In this document: positions 19,061 to 27,829 of the stretch, piece by piece
Layout of the letters: every line of letters begins with the position of its first letter
Numbering within the stretch: the first letter of the stretch is position 1
Assembly: GCA_005883335.1 (NCBI GenBank)
Contig: VAXM01000073.1
Coordinates: 1-38,291 of the forward strand
From: Actinomycetota bacterium
Lineage (GTDB): Bacteria; Actinomycetota; Thermoleophilia; Gaiellales; Gaiellaceae
Length of the DNA stretch: 38,291 nucleotides
Direction: 5' to 3'
Notes under the pieces: model-generated
Told to the model about the DNA's origin: nothing
Database searches by the model: none
What the model saw: the letters and a program-made list of their open reading frames with translations, nothing else
Translations under genes and position numbers: made by a program

Positions 19061-20447
19061 TTGCGCCGCTACTTCGGGACCGACGGGGTCCGCGGTGTCG
19101 TCGGCGAGGACCTGACTCCGGAGCTGGTGGAGCGGCTCGGCCGCGCCGCCACGCTGTGGTCGCAAGGAGGCCGCGTCTTCGTCGGGCGCGACACGCGCGG
19201 CTCGGGCCCTGAGCTCGAGGAGGCGTTCGCACGCGGTATCGTCGCGGCGGGCGGCAATGCCGTCCTCGCCGGCGTGCTGCCGACCCCTGCGGTGGCGCTG
19301 CTCGCTCTCGACCTCGGCGCGGTCATCTCCGCCTCGCACAACCCGCCCGAATACAACGGCGTCAAGTTCTTTGACCGGGAAGGCCGCAAGCTGACCGACG
19401 AGGCCGAGGAGGAGATCGAGGCGTTGCTCGACGCGCCGTTCGAGGGCGAGCCCGGCGAGATCGATCACGTCGGCGTCGCGACCGACAGCTACCTCGAGCA
19501 CATCGTCGAGCGGTTCGGCTCGGACCTCAGCGGCCTCGAGGTCGTCGTCGACTGCGCGAACGGCGCCTACACCGGGATCGCGCCGAAGGCCTTCGAGCAG
19601 CTCGGCGCCGAGGTGACGGCGATCGGCTCGGAGCCGGACGGGACGAACATCAACGTCGGCTACGGCGCCACCGACCTCGCGGCCTTGCAAGAAGCTGTTA
19701 CGAGCTCGGGAGCCGACCTGGGGATCGCGTTCGACGGTGACGGCGACCGGCTCGGAGCCGGACGGGACGAACATCAACGTCGGCTACGGCGCCACCGACC
19801 TCGCGGCCTTGCAAGAAGCTGTTACGAGCTCGGGAGCCGACCTGGGGATCGCGTTCGACGGTGACGGCGACCGGATGCTCGCGGTCGACGCCCGCGGCGA
19901 GGTCGTGGACGGCGACCAGATCCTGGCGATCCTGATGCTCCATCTCGACGTCGAGCTCGTCGGGGTGACGGTCATGGCGAACCTCGGGCTCCACCGCCTT
20001 GCCGAGGAGCACGGGGTCCGGGTCGTCACGACGGACGTGGGCGACCGCTACGTGCTGGAGGCGCTGTACCGGGAGGGCGGCCTGCTCGGCGGGGAGCAGT
20101 CCGGCCACCTCATCTACCTGCGCGACCACGTGACCGGCGACGGCCTGGCGGCGGGGCTTCTGCTCTGCGGCGCGCTCGAGGGCCGGACGCTCGAGGAGGC
20201 TGCCGCGCAGATGGAGCGTTTTCCACAGGCGAAGGCGAACGTACGGGCTGCCGTGCGCGAGCTTCCCGAGAGCGTCACCCGAGAAGTCGAGCGGCTGAAT
20301 GCGGAACTCGAGGGGAGAGGCCGGGTTCTGGTGCGCCCGTCCGGAACGGAGCCCGTGATCCGCATCCTCGCGGAGGCCGAAACGGCTGCTGAAGCCGATG
20401 CTGCCTGTGGTACCATCCGCGCTCTCGTGACACGAGAGCTCGGCTGA
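19061..20447 (+). pseudogene. glmM: phosphoglucosamine mutase, reading frame broken by an internal 124-bp tandem duplication
   Basis: ORF 19061..19864 carries RRYFGTDGVRG, ISASHNPPEYNG and DGDGDR, then goes out of frame; ORF 19737..20447 carries the rest (MLAVDARGEVVDGDQIL...RPSGTEPVIRILAEA). Removing one 124-bp unit restores a single frame. Confidence 0.95.
19624..19874 (+). repeat. exact tandem duplication in glmM: 127-bp identity (19624..19750 = 19748..19874), offset 124 bp
   Basis: Base-by-base comparison of CGGCTCGGAGCCGGACGGG...GGTGACGGCGACCGG; copies share 3 bp (CGG) at the junction. Confidence 0.99.
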
Positions 20448-20513
20448 CTCGCCGCAACGGCGCGGCGGGGGGAGCAGCCGGGCATTTCGCGTTCTAAGGG
20501 GGAGGTTTCGTCG

Positions 20514-22340
20514 GTGTGCGGAATCATCGGCTACGTCGGCCACAGGCCATGTAAGGACCTCCTGCTGCAGGGGCTCGAGCGGCTGGAGTACCGCGGCTAC
20601 GACTCGGCCGGGATCGCGCTCCGGGAGGACGACGGCCTCGACTACGTGCGCGCGGTCGGGAACCTCCGCTTTCTGAAGGACGCGGCCGGCCAGAACGGCT
20701 CCGGCTCGACCACCGGGCTCGGGCACACGCGCTGGGCGACGCACGGAGCGGTCACCGAGCAGAACGCGCACCCGCTCACCGGTTGCGACGACGGCAAGCT
20801 CGCGATCGTGCTGAACGGGATCGTCGAGAACTACCGCGAGCTGAAGGGGGCACTCGAGGCCGATGCCCACACCTTCAGCTCCGAGACCGACGCCGAGGTT
20901 GTCGCCCACCTGATCGAGCGCCATTACCGGGGCAATCTGACCGAGGCCGTGCTCGCGGCGTACAGGGAGCTCGAAGGGCACTTCGCGTTCGTCGTCATCC
21001 ACGACGACCATCCGGACGAGCTCGTCGGCGCCCGCATCCAGTGCCCCCTCCTGGTCGGCGTGGGGGACGGCGAGATGTTCCTCGCCTCGGCCTCGGCTGC
21101 GTTCCTACGCGAGACGCGCCAGATCCAGCTGATCGAGGACGGCGAGATCGTGTCCATCACCCCCGAGGGCGCCGCTTTCACGAGTGTCGAGAGTGGGGCC
21201 GTCGAGCGCGAGGTGATCGACGTCGACTGGGACGACGAGGAGGCCGAGAAGTCGGGCTACGAGACCTTCATGCTGAAGGAGATCTACGAGCAGCCGGAGG
21301 GCGTCCGGGAGACGATCGGCGACCGCGTCCGGCACGGGAAGCTCATCCTCGAGAGCCTCGGCCTATCCGACCAGCAGATCGGCAACCTGCGGCGGATCGT
21401 GATCCTCGCGTGCGGCACCTCGTACCACGCGGGAGTGGTCGGTCGCTACGTGATCGAGGAGTGGGCGCGGATCCCGGTCGAGCCCGACATCGCGAGCGAG
21501 TGGCGCTACCGGAACCCGGTGCTCTCGAAGGACACGCTCGTGATCGGCATCTCCCAGTCGGGCGAGACCGCCGACCTGATCGCGGCGATGAAGCTCGCGC
21601 GGGAGAAGGGTGCGCGTACGGTGGCGATCACGAACCACATGGGCTCCCAGATCACGCGGGAGGTCGACTCGGTCGTCTACACGCGCACCGGGCTCGAGGT
21701 GGGCGTCGCGGCGTCGAAGACGTTCACGGCCCAGGTGGCTCTCTTGAGCCTGATCGCGCTGAAGCTCGCGCAGGTGAAACGGACGCTCCCCGACGACGAG
21801 GTCGAGTTCATCCTGGACGAGCTCTACGACCTTCCGAACCGGATGGCGGACTTCCTCGACGGCAACCATCCGATCGAGGAGATCGCACAGCGCTACTACG
21901 ACAAGCCGTTCTTCCTCTACCTCGGCCGGCACATCGGCCTGCCGGTCTGCCTCGAGGGCGCGCTCAAGCTGAAGGAGATCGCGTACGTGCCGACCGAGGC
22001 GTACTCGGCGGGCGAGATGAAGCACGGGCCGATCGCGCTGCTCGACCAGGACACCCCGGTCGTCTGCGTGGCCACCGATTCGCACGTCTACGACAAGGTC
22101 GTCTCCAACATCCAGGAGACGCGGGCCCGCGGCGCCCACGTGATCGCGATCGCGACGGACGGCAACGAGGACATCCAGCACCACGCGGACGACGTGATCT
22201 ACGTGCCCAAGACGCCCGCGTTCCTGCAGGCCGTGCTCGCGGTCTTGCCTCTGCAACTGCTGGCCTACCGGATCGCGCGCCTGCGGGGCCTGAACGTCGA
22301 CCAGCCGCGCAACCTGGCGAAGACCGTCACCGTCGAGTAA
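20514..22340 (+). CDS. glmS: glutamine--fructose-6-phosphate aminotransferase (isomerizing)
   Basis: MCGIIGYVGHRP (Cys1), GHTRWATHG, two SIS domains, C-terminus DQPRNLAKTVTVE. Confidence 0.98.
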   Translation: MCGIIGYVGHRPCKDLLLQGLERLEYRGYDSAGIALREDDGLDYVRAVGNLRFLKDAAGQNGSGSTTGLGHTRWATHGAVTEQNAHPLTGCDDGKLAIVLNGIVENYRELKGALEADAHTFSSETDAEVVAHLIERHYRGNLTEAVLAAYRELEGHFAFVVIHDDHPDELVGARIQCPLLVGVGDGEMFLASASAAFLRETRQIQLIEDGEIVSITPEGAAFTSVESGAVEREVIDVDWDDEEAEKSGYETFMLKEIYEQPEGVRETIGDRVRHGKLILESLGLSDQQIGNLRRIVILACGTSYHAGVVGRYVIEEWARIPVEPDIASEWRYRNPVLSKDTLVIGISQSGETADLIAAMKLAREKGARTVAITNHMGSQITREVDSVVYTRTGLEVGVAASKTFTAQVALLSLIALKLAQVKRTLPDDEVEFILDELYDLPNRMADFLDGNHPIEEIAQRYYDKPFFLYLGRHIGLPVCLEGALKLKEIAYVPTEAYSAGEMKHGPIALLDQDTPVVCVATDSHVYDKVVSNIQETRARGAHVIAIATDGNEDIQHHADDVIYVPKTPAFLQAVLAVLPLQLLAYRIARLRGLNVDQPRNLAKTVTVE

Positions 22341-23148
22341 TCCGCTCCAGCACGGCCGAGTAGTCCTGCTCGCCGTTGCCGTCTTCGGCGAGCCAGGAGC
22401 GGCCGGCCTCGGTGAGACGGAGGTCGAGGCCTAGCTCGGCGATCAGGTCTGCGTCCTTGCGCGCGAGCCTGAGCGGGAAGCGCGGCGGGTAGTCGTGCGA
22501 CTCCAGGGCGGGGCGGCGGCGCTCCGCCTGGGCGGCGAGGGCGGTGGTGCCGAGGACTTCGAACGCCTTCTCACGCGGGAGGCCGAGCGCATCTGCCAGC
22601 GCGAGCGCCTCGCCCAGTGCGCCGATGATGGTGATCAGCGTCGAGTTGGCGACGAGCTTGGCCGCCGCACCGGAGCCGCTCGGCCCCACGTAGATCGGCT
22701 TTCCCAGAGCTTCGAGGAGCTCGCGCCGGCGTTCGAAGACGTGCTCGTCGCCGCCGACGAAGATCGAGAGCGTGCCCGACTCGGCCTCGCTCAGGCTGCC
22801 GAGGACCGGCGCGTCGAGGACGTCCGCGCGCACGGCCGACCCGAGCCGCTCGATCGCCGCCGGGCCGACGGTCGACATTTCGATCACGGTGGTGTTCTCG
22901 TCCGCGCCGGCAGCGACGCCTTCCGGGCCCTCGGTCACGGCCTGCAGAGCGGGGGGGTCGGCGACCATCGTGATCACGACTTCGGCCCGCGATGCCGCCT
23001 CCGCCGGGCTCTCAGCGATCGGGACACCGAGCGGCTCGGCCTTTGCGGCCGTGCGATTCCAGACGGTCAGCTCGTGCCCTGCGTCGATCAGCCGCCGCGC
23101 GATGCGGCTGCCCATCCCGCCGAGCCCGACGACCGCGACCTTCGCCAC
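22327..23148 (-). CDS. NAD(P)-dependent oxidoreductase, 3-hydroxyisobutyrate dehydrogenase family
   Basis: VAVVGLGGMGSRIARRLIDAGHELTVWNRT...APVLGSLSEAESGTLSIFVGG...GSGAAAKLVANS. Confidence 0.88.
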   Translation of the reverse strand: MAKVAVVGLGGMGSRIARRLIDAGHELTVWNRTAAKAEPLGVPIAESPAEAASRAEVVITMVADPPALQAVTEGPEGVAAGADENTTVIEMSTVGPAAIERLGSAVRADVLDAPVLGSLSEAESGTLSIFVGGDEHVFERRRELLEALGKPIYVGPSGSGAAAKLVANSTLITIIGALGEALALADALGLPREKAFEVLGTTALAAQAERRRPALESHDYPPRFPLRLARKDADLIAELGLDLRLTEAGRSWLAEDGNGEQDYSAVLERITRR

Positions 23149-23166
23149 GCTGCGATCATCCCGGAT

Positions 23167-23766
23167 ATGGGGCTCGGTCACCTGGCTGCCTTCCTGGGCG
23201 TCTCGCTCGTCGTGATCGTCACGCCCGGCCAGGACACGGCCCTGACGATCCGGAACACGCTCACGGCCGGGCGGCGCGGCGGGGTGCTCACCGCGCTCGG
23301 CGTAGTCAGCGGCCAGGTCACGTGGGCAATCGCCGCGAGCGCGGGGCTCTCGGCGGTGCTGCTCGCGTCAAAGCCGGTCTTCACCGCGCTCCGGATCGCA
23401 GGTGCGGCCTATCTCGTCTTCCTCGGCGCGGAGGCGCTGCTCGCGGCGGTGCGCGGTCGGGCCGTGACGGCGAACGAACGGCGACCGCGAGCGACCTATC
23501 GCCAGGGCCTGCTGAGCAACCTCGGCAACCCGAAGATGGTCGTCTTCTTCACCAGCCTCCTGCCGCAGTTCGCCTCATCGTTCGGCGGGATGCTCTCGCT
23601 CGGGCTCGTCTTCGCGGCGATCACGCTCGCGTGGCTGACGCTGTACGCCTTCGCGGTCGCGCGCGCGAGGGCGGTGCTCCTCCGCTCCCGGGTCCGCCGC
23701 GCGCTCGATGCGCTGGCGGGGCTCGTGCTCGTCTCCTTCGGCGTGCGCCTCGCCTCCGAGCGTTAG
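23167..23766 (+). CDS. LysE-family translocator
   Basis: MGLGHLAAFLGVSLVVIVTPGQDTALTIRNTLTAGRRGG...LLSNLGNPKMVVFFTSLLPQF. Confidence 0.9.
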   Translation: MGLGHLAAFLGVSLVVIVTPGQDTALTIRNTLTAGRRGGVLTALGVVSGQVTWAIAASAGLSAVLLASKPVFTALRIAGAAYLVFLGAEALLAAVRGRAVTANERRPRATYRQGLLSNLGNPKMVVFFTSLLPQFASSFGGMLSLGLVFAAITLAWLTLYAFAVARARAVLLRSRVRRALDALAGLVLVSFGVRLASER

Positions 23767-23767
23767 C

Positions 23768-24880
23768 GTGCACGTGGTCGACCAGATCGGCCAGGGGCTC
23801 TGGAACGCCTTCCAGATGGCCTGGGAGGTCTGGTGGGCGCTCGTGCTCGGGTTCCTGCTCTCCGGAATCGTGCAGGCGTGGGTTCCGCGGACGCAGATGG
23901 CTCGAGCGCTCGGCGGGCGCGGACCGCGGTCGCTGGCGCTGGCGACCGGCCTCGGCGCGGCCTCGTCATCCTGCAGCTACGCGGCCGTCGCGATCGCGAA
24001 GTCGGCCTTCCAGAAGGGCGCGAGCTTCCCGGCGGCGATGGCGTTCCAGTTCGCCTCGACGAACCTCGTCTTCGAGATCGGGATTGTGATCTGGGTGTTC
24101 ATCGGCTGGCAGTTCACGGCCGCCGAGTTCGCGGGCGGGCTGATCCTGATCGTGCTCGTGTGGATCGCGATCGTGCTGCTCGTCCCCCGGCGCGAGGAGG
24201 AGCAGGCACGACGGCACGCGCTGGCCGCGGATACCGGCCATGCGCACCCGTCCGCCGGCGGCTCGCCGTGGCGTTCGCTCGCCGCTTGGCGCAACGTCGC
24301 GCTCAACTTCCGCCACGACTGGAAGATGCTCTGGAAGGAGATCGTCGGCGGCTTCCTGATCGCCGGCTTCGTCGCCCTGCTGCCGCTGCGGGTCTTCAAC
24401 GATCTCTTCCTGACGCACACCGGGGGCGCGGGACAGCTGCTGGAGAACGTCCTCGTCGGGCCCGTCGTCGCGGTGCTCTCGTTCGTCTGCTCGGTCGGAA
24501 ACGTGCCGCTGGCGGCGGTGCTCTGGGCGGGCGGCATCTCGTTCGGCGGCGTGATCGCGTTCATCTACGCCGACCTGATCATCGTCCCGCTGGTCGTGGT
24601 CTACGCGCGCTACTACGGCGTGCGGGTCGCCGCGCTGCTCGTGGCCGTCATGTTCGGCGCGATGGTCGCCGCGGCGCTCGCGGTGGACGGGATCTTCAGC
24701 TGGGCCGGGCTGATCCCGACGCACCGGCCCTCGGTCGACTCGATTGCGAGCCGCGGGATCTCGTGGAACTACACGACCGCGCTGAACATCGTCTTCAGCG
24801 TCGTCGCGGGGGTGCTCGCGTGGCTGAGCCGAAGGCCTAGGGGAGCAGCGGCGGAAGCGGCGGCACATCCGGCACACTGA
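23768..24880 (+). CDS. YraQ-like (UPF0718/DUF318) permease
   Basis: GSAT/SSSCSYAAVAIAKSAFQKGASFPAAMAFQFASTNLV and CSVGNVPLAAVLWAGGISFGGVIAFIYADLI; multiple TM segments. Confidence 0.85.
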   Translation: MHVVDQIGQGLWNAFQMAWEVWWALVLGFLLSGIVQAWVPRTQMARALGGRGPRSLALATGLGAASSSCSYAAVAIAKSAFQKGASFPAAMAFQFASTNLVFEIGIVIWVFIGWQFTAAEFAGGLILIVLVWIAIVLLVPRREEEQARRHALAADTGHAHPSAGGSPWRSLAAWRNVALNFRHDWKMLWKEIVGGFLIAGFVALLPLRVFNDLFLTHTGGAGQLLENVLVGPVVAVLSFVCSVGNVPLAAVLWAGGISFGGVIAFIYADLIIVPLVVVYARYYGVRVAALLVAVMFGAMVAAALAVDGIFSWAGLIPTHRPSVDSIASRGISWNYTTALNIVFSVVAGVLAWLSRRPRGAAAEAAAHPAH

Positions 24881-25877
24881 CCGGCGGCAGCGGCGGCGCC
24901 GGAGGAAGCTGAACCGGTAGCTGCGGCGGGGCGGGCAGCTGCACCGGCGGCACGGGCGGGGCCGGAGGAGCGGCAGCGGGCGCGGGCGGCGCCTGCGGCG
25001 CGCCGGCGGCGGCCGGCGAGCCGACCGGAGGTGTCCCCTTCGGACCGGTCCGAGGGACTGCCCCCCGTACATGGCTCTTACGGCCGGCCGTTCGCGCCTT
25101 CGTCGTCACGGGCGTCGCCCGCGTCACGGCGGGTGGGCGCGGGTCGGGCGTCCGCACGGCCGCGTCTCGCGCAGCTGCGGGCGGACGGGTCGCAGGCGAC
25201 GCCGACCGGAGCTCGTGCCGAGCTGCGGGTGTCGCGGCTGCGACTCCGGCGACGAGGGCCGCGGTTGCCGCGACTTTCGCTGCGCTGCCGCCGAGGATCG
25301 ACTTGCTCCATGCCCCGATCGACCCGACGTTGCCCCAGGTCCGGCCGCGCGAGCGGTCTAGCTTGCGAGCGAGCGAACGGCGCGCGCGGAAGAGCAGCGT
25401 CTCGACAGCGCCCTCGGTCAGGCCGAGCTGCTCCGCGATCTCGCGGTACGAGAGGCCCTGCCACTCGCGGAGGAGGATCGCCCGCTGCTGGTTCGGCGGC
25501 AGCTCGGCGAGCGCGTCGGCGAGACCCGCCAGCTCGTCGTGCGTCCCCTGCGGCGCGGCTACCAGCCCCGCCATGCCGTCCGGGTCCTGCACGAGCTCCC
25601 GCTGGTTGCGGCGCCAGGCCGAGCGCTGCCGCTCGCGGCAGACGTTCTCGGCGATCTTGAACAGCCAGGCCGCCTCCGACCGCGGCACGACGCCCTGGCG
25701 CAGCCCGCGGAAGGCGTTCATGAACGTGTGCTGGACGGCGTCCTCCGCCTCCTCGCGGCTCGCCAGCCGGCGGAGGCAGTAGCCGAGGATCCGCCCCGAG
25801 TACGCCTCGTAGAGCGCGCCCGCGTGCTCGGCCTCCTGCGGGGTCGCGGCGTCGCGGATGGAGGGAAGTGCGCTCAT
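24837..25877 (-). CDS. ECF-type RNA polymerase sigma factor with C-terminal TM segment and Pro-rich tail
   Basis: Region 2 (GYCLRRLASREEAEDAVQHTFMNAFR), region 4 (LPPNQQRAILLREWQGLSYREIAEQLGLTEGAVETLLFRARRSLARKL), then KVAATAALVAGVAAATP and PAPPAPPVPPVQLPAPPQLP. Confidence 0.9.
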   Translation of the reverse strand: MSALPSIRDAATPQEAEHAGALYEAYSGRILGYCLRRLASREEAEDAVQHTFMNAFRGLRQGVVPRSEAAWLFKIAENVCRERQRSAWRRNQRELVQDPDGMAGLVAAPQGTHDELAGLADALAELPPNQQRAILLREWQGLSYREIAEQLGLTEGAVETLLFRARRSLARKLDRSRGRTWGNVGSIGAWSKSILGGSAAKVAATAALVAGVAAATPAARHELRSASPATRPPAAARDAAVRTPDPRPPAVTRATPVTTKARTAGRKSHVRGAVPRTGPKGTPPVGSPAAAGAPQAPPAPAAAPPAPPVPPVQLPAPPQLPVQLPPAPPLPPVSVPDVPPLPPLLP

Positions 25878-25910
25878 GACTGGGCGGTGCCTTGAAGCGC
25901 GTTCTCGCTC

Positions 25911-26294
25911 TCAGTGTGCGAGTCGCGCCCGAAATTGCAAGAGGTCGTGCGGGAGGCCCGCGAAAGCCTCCCGCACTTCGCGCTCGCCGCGTGTGACCTC
26001 CTTTCGACGTGGGTCACCCGACACCGCAAGCTCGACCACCGCTTCGACGACCTCCGGCGCCGAGCACCCCTTCGTCAGGTACGCCTCCGCGCCGGCGGCA
26101 CGGGCGCGCAGGGCGTCCTCGGGGAGCGGAGAGGCGGTCAAGATCGCCACTCGAGCGGGGAGAGAGCGACGGATCGCTTTGGTGGCCTCGATGCCGTCCA
26201 CCAGCGGCATGTCGAGGTCCATCAGCACGACGTCTGGCTCGAGCGAGATCGCAAGCTTGACCGCCTCCCTTCCGTCGCGCGCATGGCCGACCAT
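25911..26294 (-). CDS. truncated response-regulator receiver domain protein (possible gene remnant)
   Basis: MVGHARDGREAVKLAISLEPDVVLMDLDMPLVDGIEATKAI...ILTAS...AYLTKG. Lacks the beta1/alpha1 acidic-pocket segment and any output HTH. Confidence 0.7.
   Translation of the reverse strand: MVGHARDGREAVKLAISLEPDVVLMDLDMPLVDGIEATKAIRRSLPARVAILTASPLPEDALRARAAGAEAYLTKGCSAPEVVEAVVELAVSGDPRRKEVTRGEREVREAFAGLPHDLLQFRARLAH
25947..25976 (-). repeat. 11-bp-stem inverted repeat inside the receiver-gene 3' end
   Basis: GTGCGGGAGGC-CCGCGAAA-GCCTCCCGCAC. Confidence 0.8.
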
Positions 26295-26389
26295 GGGTGC
26301 GAGATAGAAGCCCGAACCGGCCGAACCTTGCGGGTCGTGGACTCGAATCCCTCATTCGGGGTACGGTTCCGCTCGAGAGGAGGTTGCTG

Positions 26390-26707
26390 GTGCGCGTCTG
26401 CGCCGAGTGCGGTGGGGAGCTGGCGTCGTCGTTCCGCTTTTGCCCCTGGTGCGCGGCGCCGCAACGGCGCAAGCTGGTCGAGTTCTTCCGCGCCCACCCG
26501 CGTGACGAAGGCAAGGCGCTGCGCGTCTCGCGCTACCTGACCGAGGATCCGCACGTCCGCTTCAGCGTCTGGAACGCTGAGGGCGTGGCCGAGGGCGCGG
26601 TCTCGCTCGACGAGGAAGAGGCCGAGCGGCTGGCCGGCTTCCTGGCCGCGCCACGGCTTCCCCGCCCGCGGCCTTTCGAGAGGCTCCGAGCCCTGATTCC
26701 CCGCTAG
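26390..26707 (+). CDS. small zinc-ribbon protein
   Basis: VRVCAECGGELASSFRFCPWCAAPQRRKLVEFF: two CxxC pairs; GAGGAGG SD 6 nt before GTG. Confidence 0.8.
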   Translation: MRVCAECGGELASSFRFCPWCAAPQRRKLVEFFRAHPRDEGKALRVSRYLTEDPHVRFSVWNAEGVAEGAVSLDEEEAERLAGFLAAPRLPRPRPFERLRALIPR

Positions 26708-27747
26708 CGCCGCGCCCGGCGCTGCGCTTTGGCGCTGCGCTCGAGGGTCTCGAGCTCGTCGAGGCTGCGGCCCGCGCCCTCGGCGACGCAGGTGAGCGGC
26801 GACTCGACGCGCTGCACCGGCAGCCCGACCTCGTGCCGGAGCCGGTCGTCGATCCCGCGCAGCAGGGCGCCGCCGCCCGCGAGCACGATTCCGCGCTCGC
26901 CCAGGTCGGCGGCAAGCTCCGGCGGCGTGCGCTCGAGGGTGTCCTTGACCGCGGTCACGACGCGCGCGACAGGCTGCTCCAGCGCGCGGCGGACCTCGTC
27001 CGCGCCGAGGCTGACGCGGCGCAGCAGGCCGGTGATCAGGTCGCGCCCGGCGACCTGGGTCTCCGTGGGGGCGCCTTCGACGTCCCATGCCGACCCAACC
27101 GCGATCTTTGCCGCCTCGGCGGTCTCCTGCCCGATCAGGAGCTTGTGGACGTTCTTGACGTAGTCGACGATCGCATCGTCCATCTCGTAACCGCCCACGC
27201 GGATCGACTCCCAGACGACCATCGCGCCGAGCGCAATCACGGCGACCTCGGTCGTGCCGCCGCCGATGTCGATCACCATGCTCGCGATCGCGTCGGCAAC
27301 GGGCAGGTTCGCTCCGATCGCCGCGGCCATCGGCTCCTCGATCAGGTAGACGGCGCGCGCGCCCGCCGATCGGGTTGCCTCGTCGACGGCGCGGCGCTCG
27401 ACGTCGGTGATCCCGCTCGGGACGCAGAGCACGACCCGGGCGAAGGCGAAGCGGCTGCCGCCGCCGGCCTTGGTGATGAAGTGCCGCAGCATCTGCTCGG
27501 TGATCTCGAAATCCGCGATCACCCCGTGCCGCAGCGGCCGCGTGGCGCGGATCGAGGCGGGCGTCCGTCCGATCATCCGCCGAGCCTCGGCGCCGACCGC
27601 GTGCACCTTGCCCGTCTCTTCCGAGAAGGCGACCACCGACGGCTCGAAGAGCACGATTCCCCGGCCGCGGATGAACACGAGCGTGTTCGCCGTGCCGAGG
27701 TCGACCGCCATGTCGCGGCCGCCGCCGAGAGACCCCCGCAGTCGCAT
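26704..27747 (-). CDS. mreB: rod shape-determining protein, MreB/Mbl family
   Basis: MAVDLGTANTLVFIRGRGIVLFEPSVVAF...VCVPSGITDVERRAVDEAT...YLIEEPMAAAIGA...MVIDIGGGTTEVAVIALG...IVLAGGGALLRGID. Confidence 0.95.
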   Translation of the reverse strand: MRLRGSLGGGRDMAVDLGTANTLVFIRGRGIVLFEPSVVAFSEETGKVHAVGAEARRMIGRTPASIRATRPLRHGVIADFEITEQMLRHFITKAGGGSRFAFARVVLCVPSGITDVERRAVDEATRSAGARAVYLIEEPMAAAIGANLPVADAIASMVIDIGGGTTEVAVIALGAMVVWESIRVGGYEMDDAIVDYVKNVHKLLIGQETAEAAKIAVGSAWDVEGAPTETQVAGRDLITGLLRRVSLGADEVRRALEQPVARVVTAVKDTLERTPPELAADLGERGIVLAGGGALLRGIDDRLRHEVGLPVQRVESPLTCVAEGAGRSLDELETLERSAKAQRRARR

Positions 27748-27777
27748 CTGGGAGGACCCTAGCCAGACCGGGGCAAA

Positions 27778-27806
27778 GAGAGAGGCCGCACGGGGCGGCC
27801 TCTCTC
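27778..27806 (-). terminator. hairpin downstream of the 27830..28570 gene
   Basis: GAGAGAGGCCGC-ACGGG-GCGGCCTCTCTC, 12-bp stem, followed on the minus strand by CTTTGCCCC. Confidence 0.75.
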
Positions 27807-27829
27807 CTCGGGGAGCGGGCAGAGGCTGT

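Noticed and set aside
26295-26389. tRNA-like motif (CTCGAATCC) in the gap before the zinc-ribbon gene
   Set aside because: No pairing T-stem, acceptor stem or anticodon arm could be formed.
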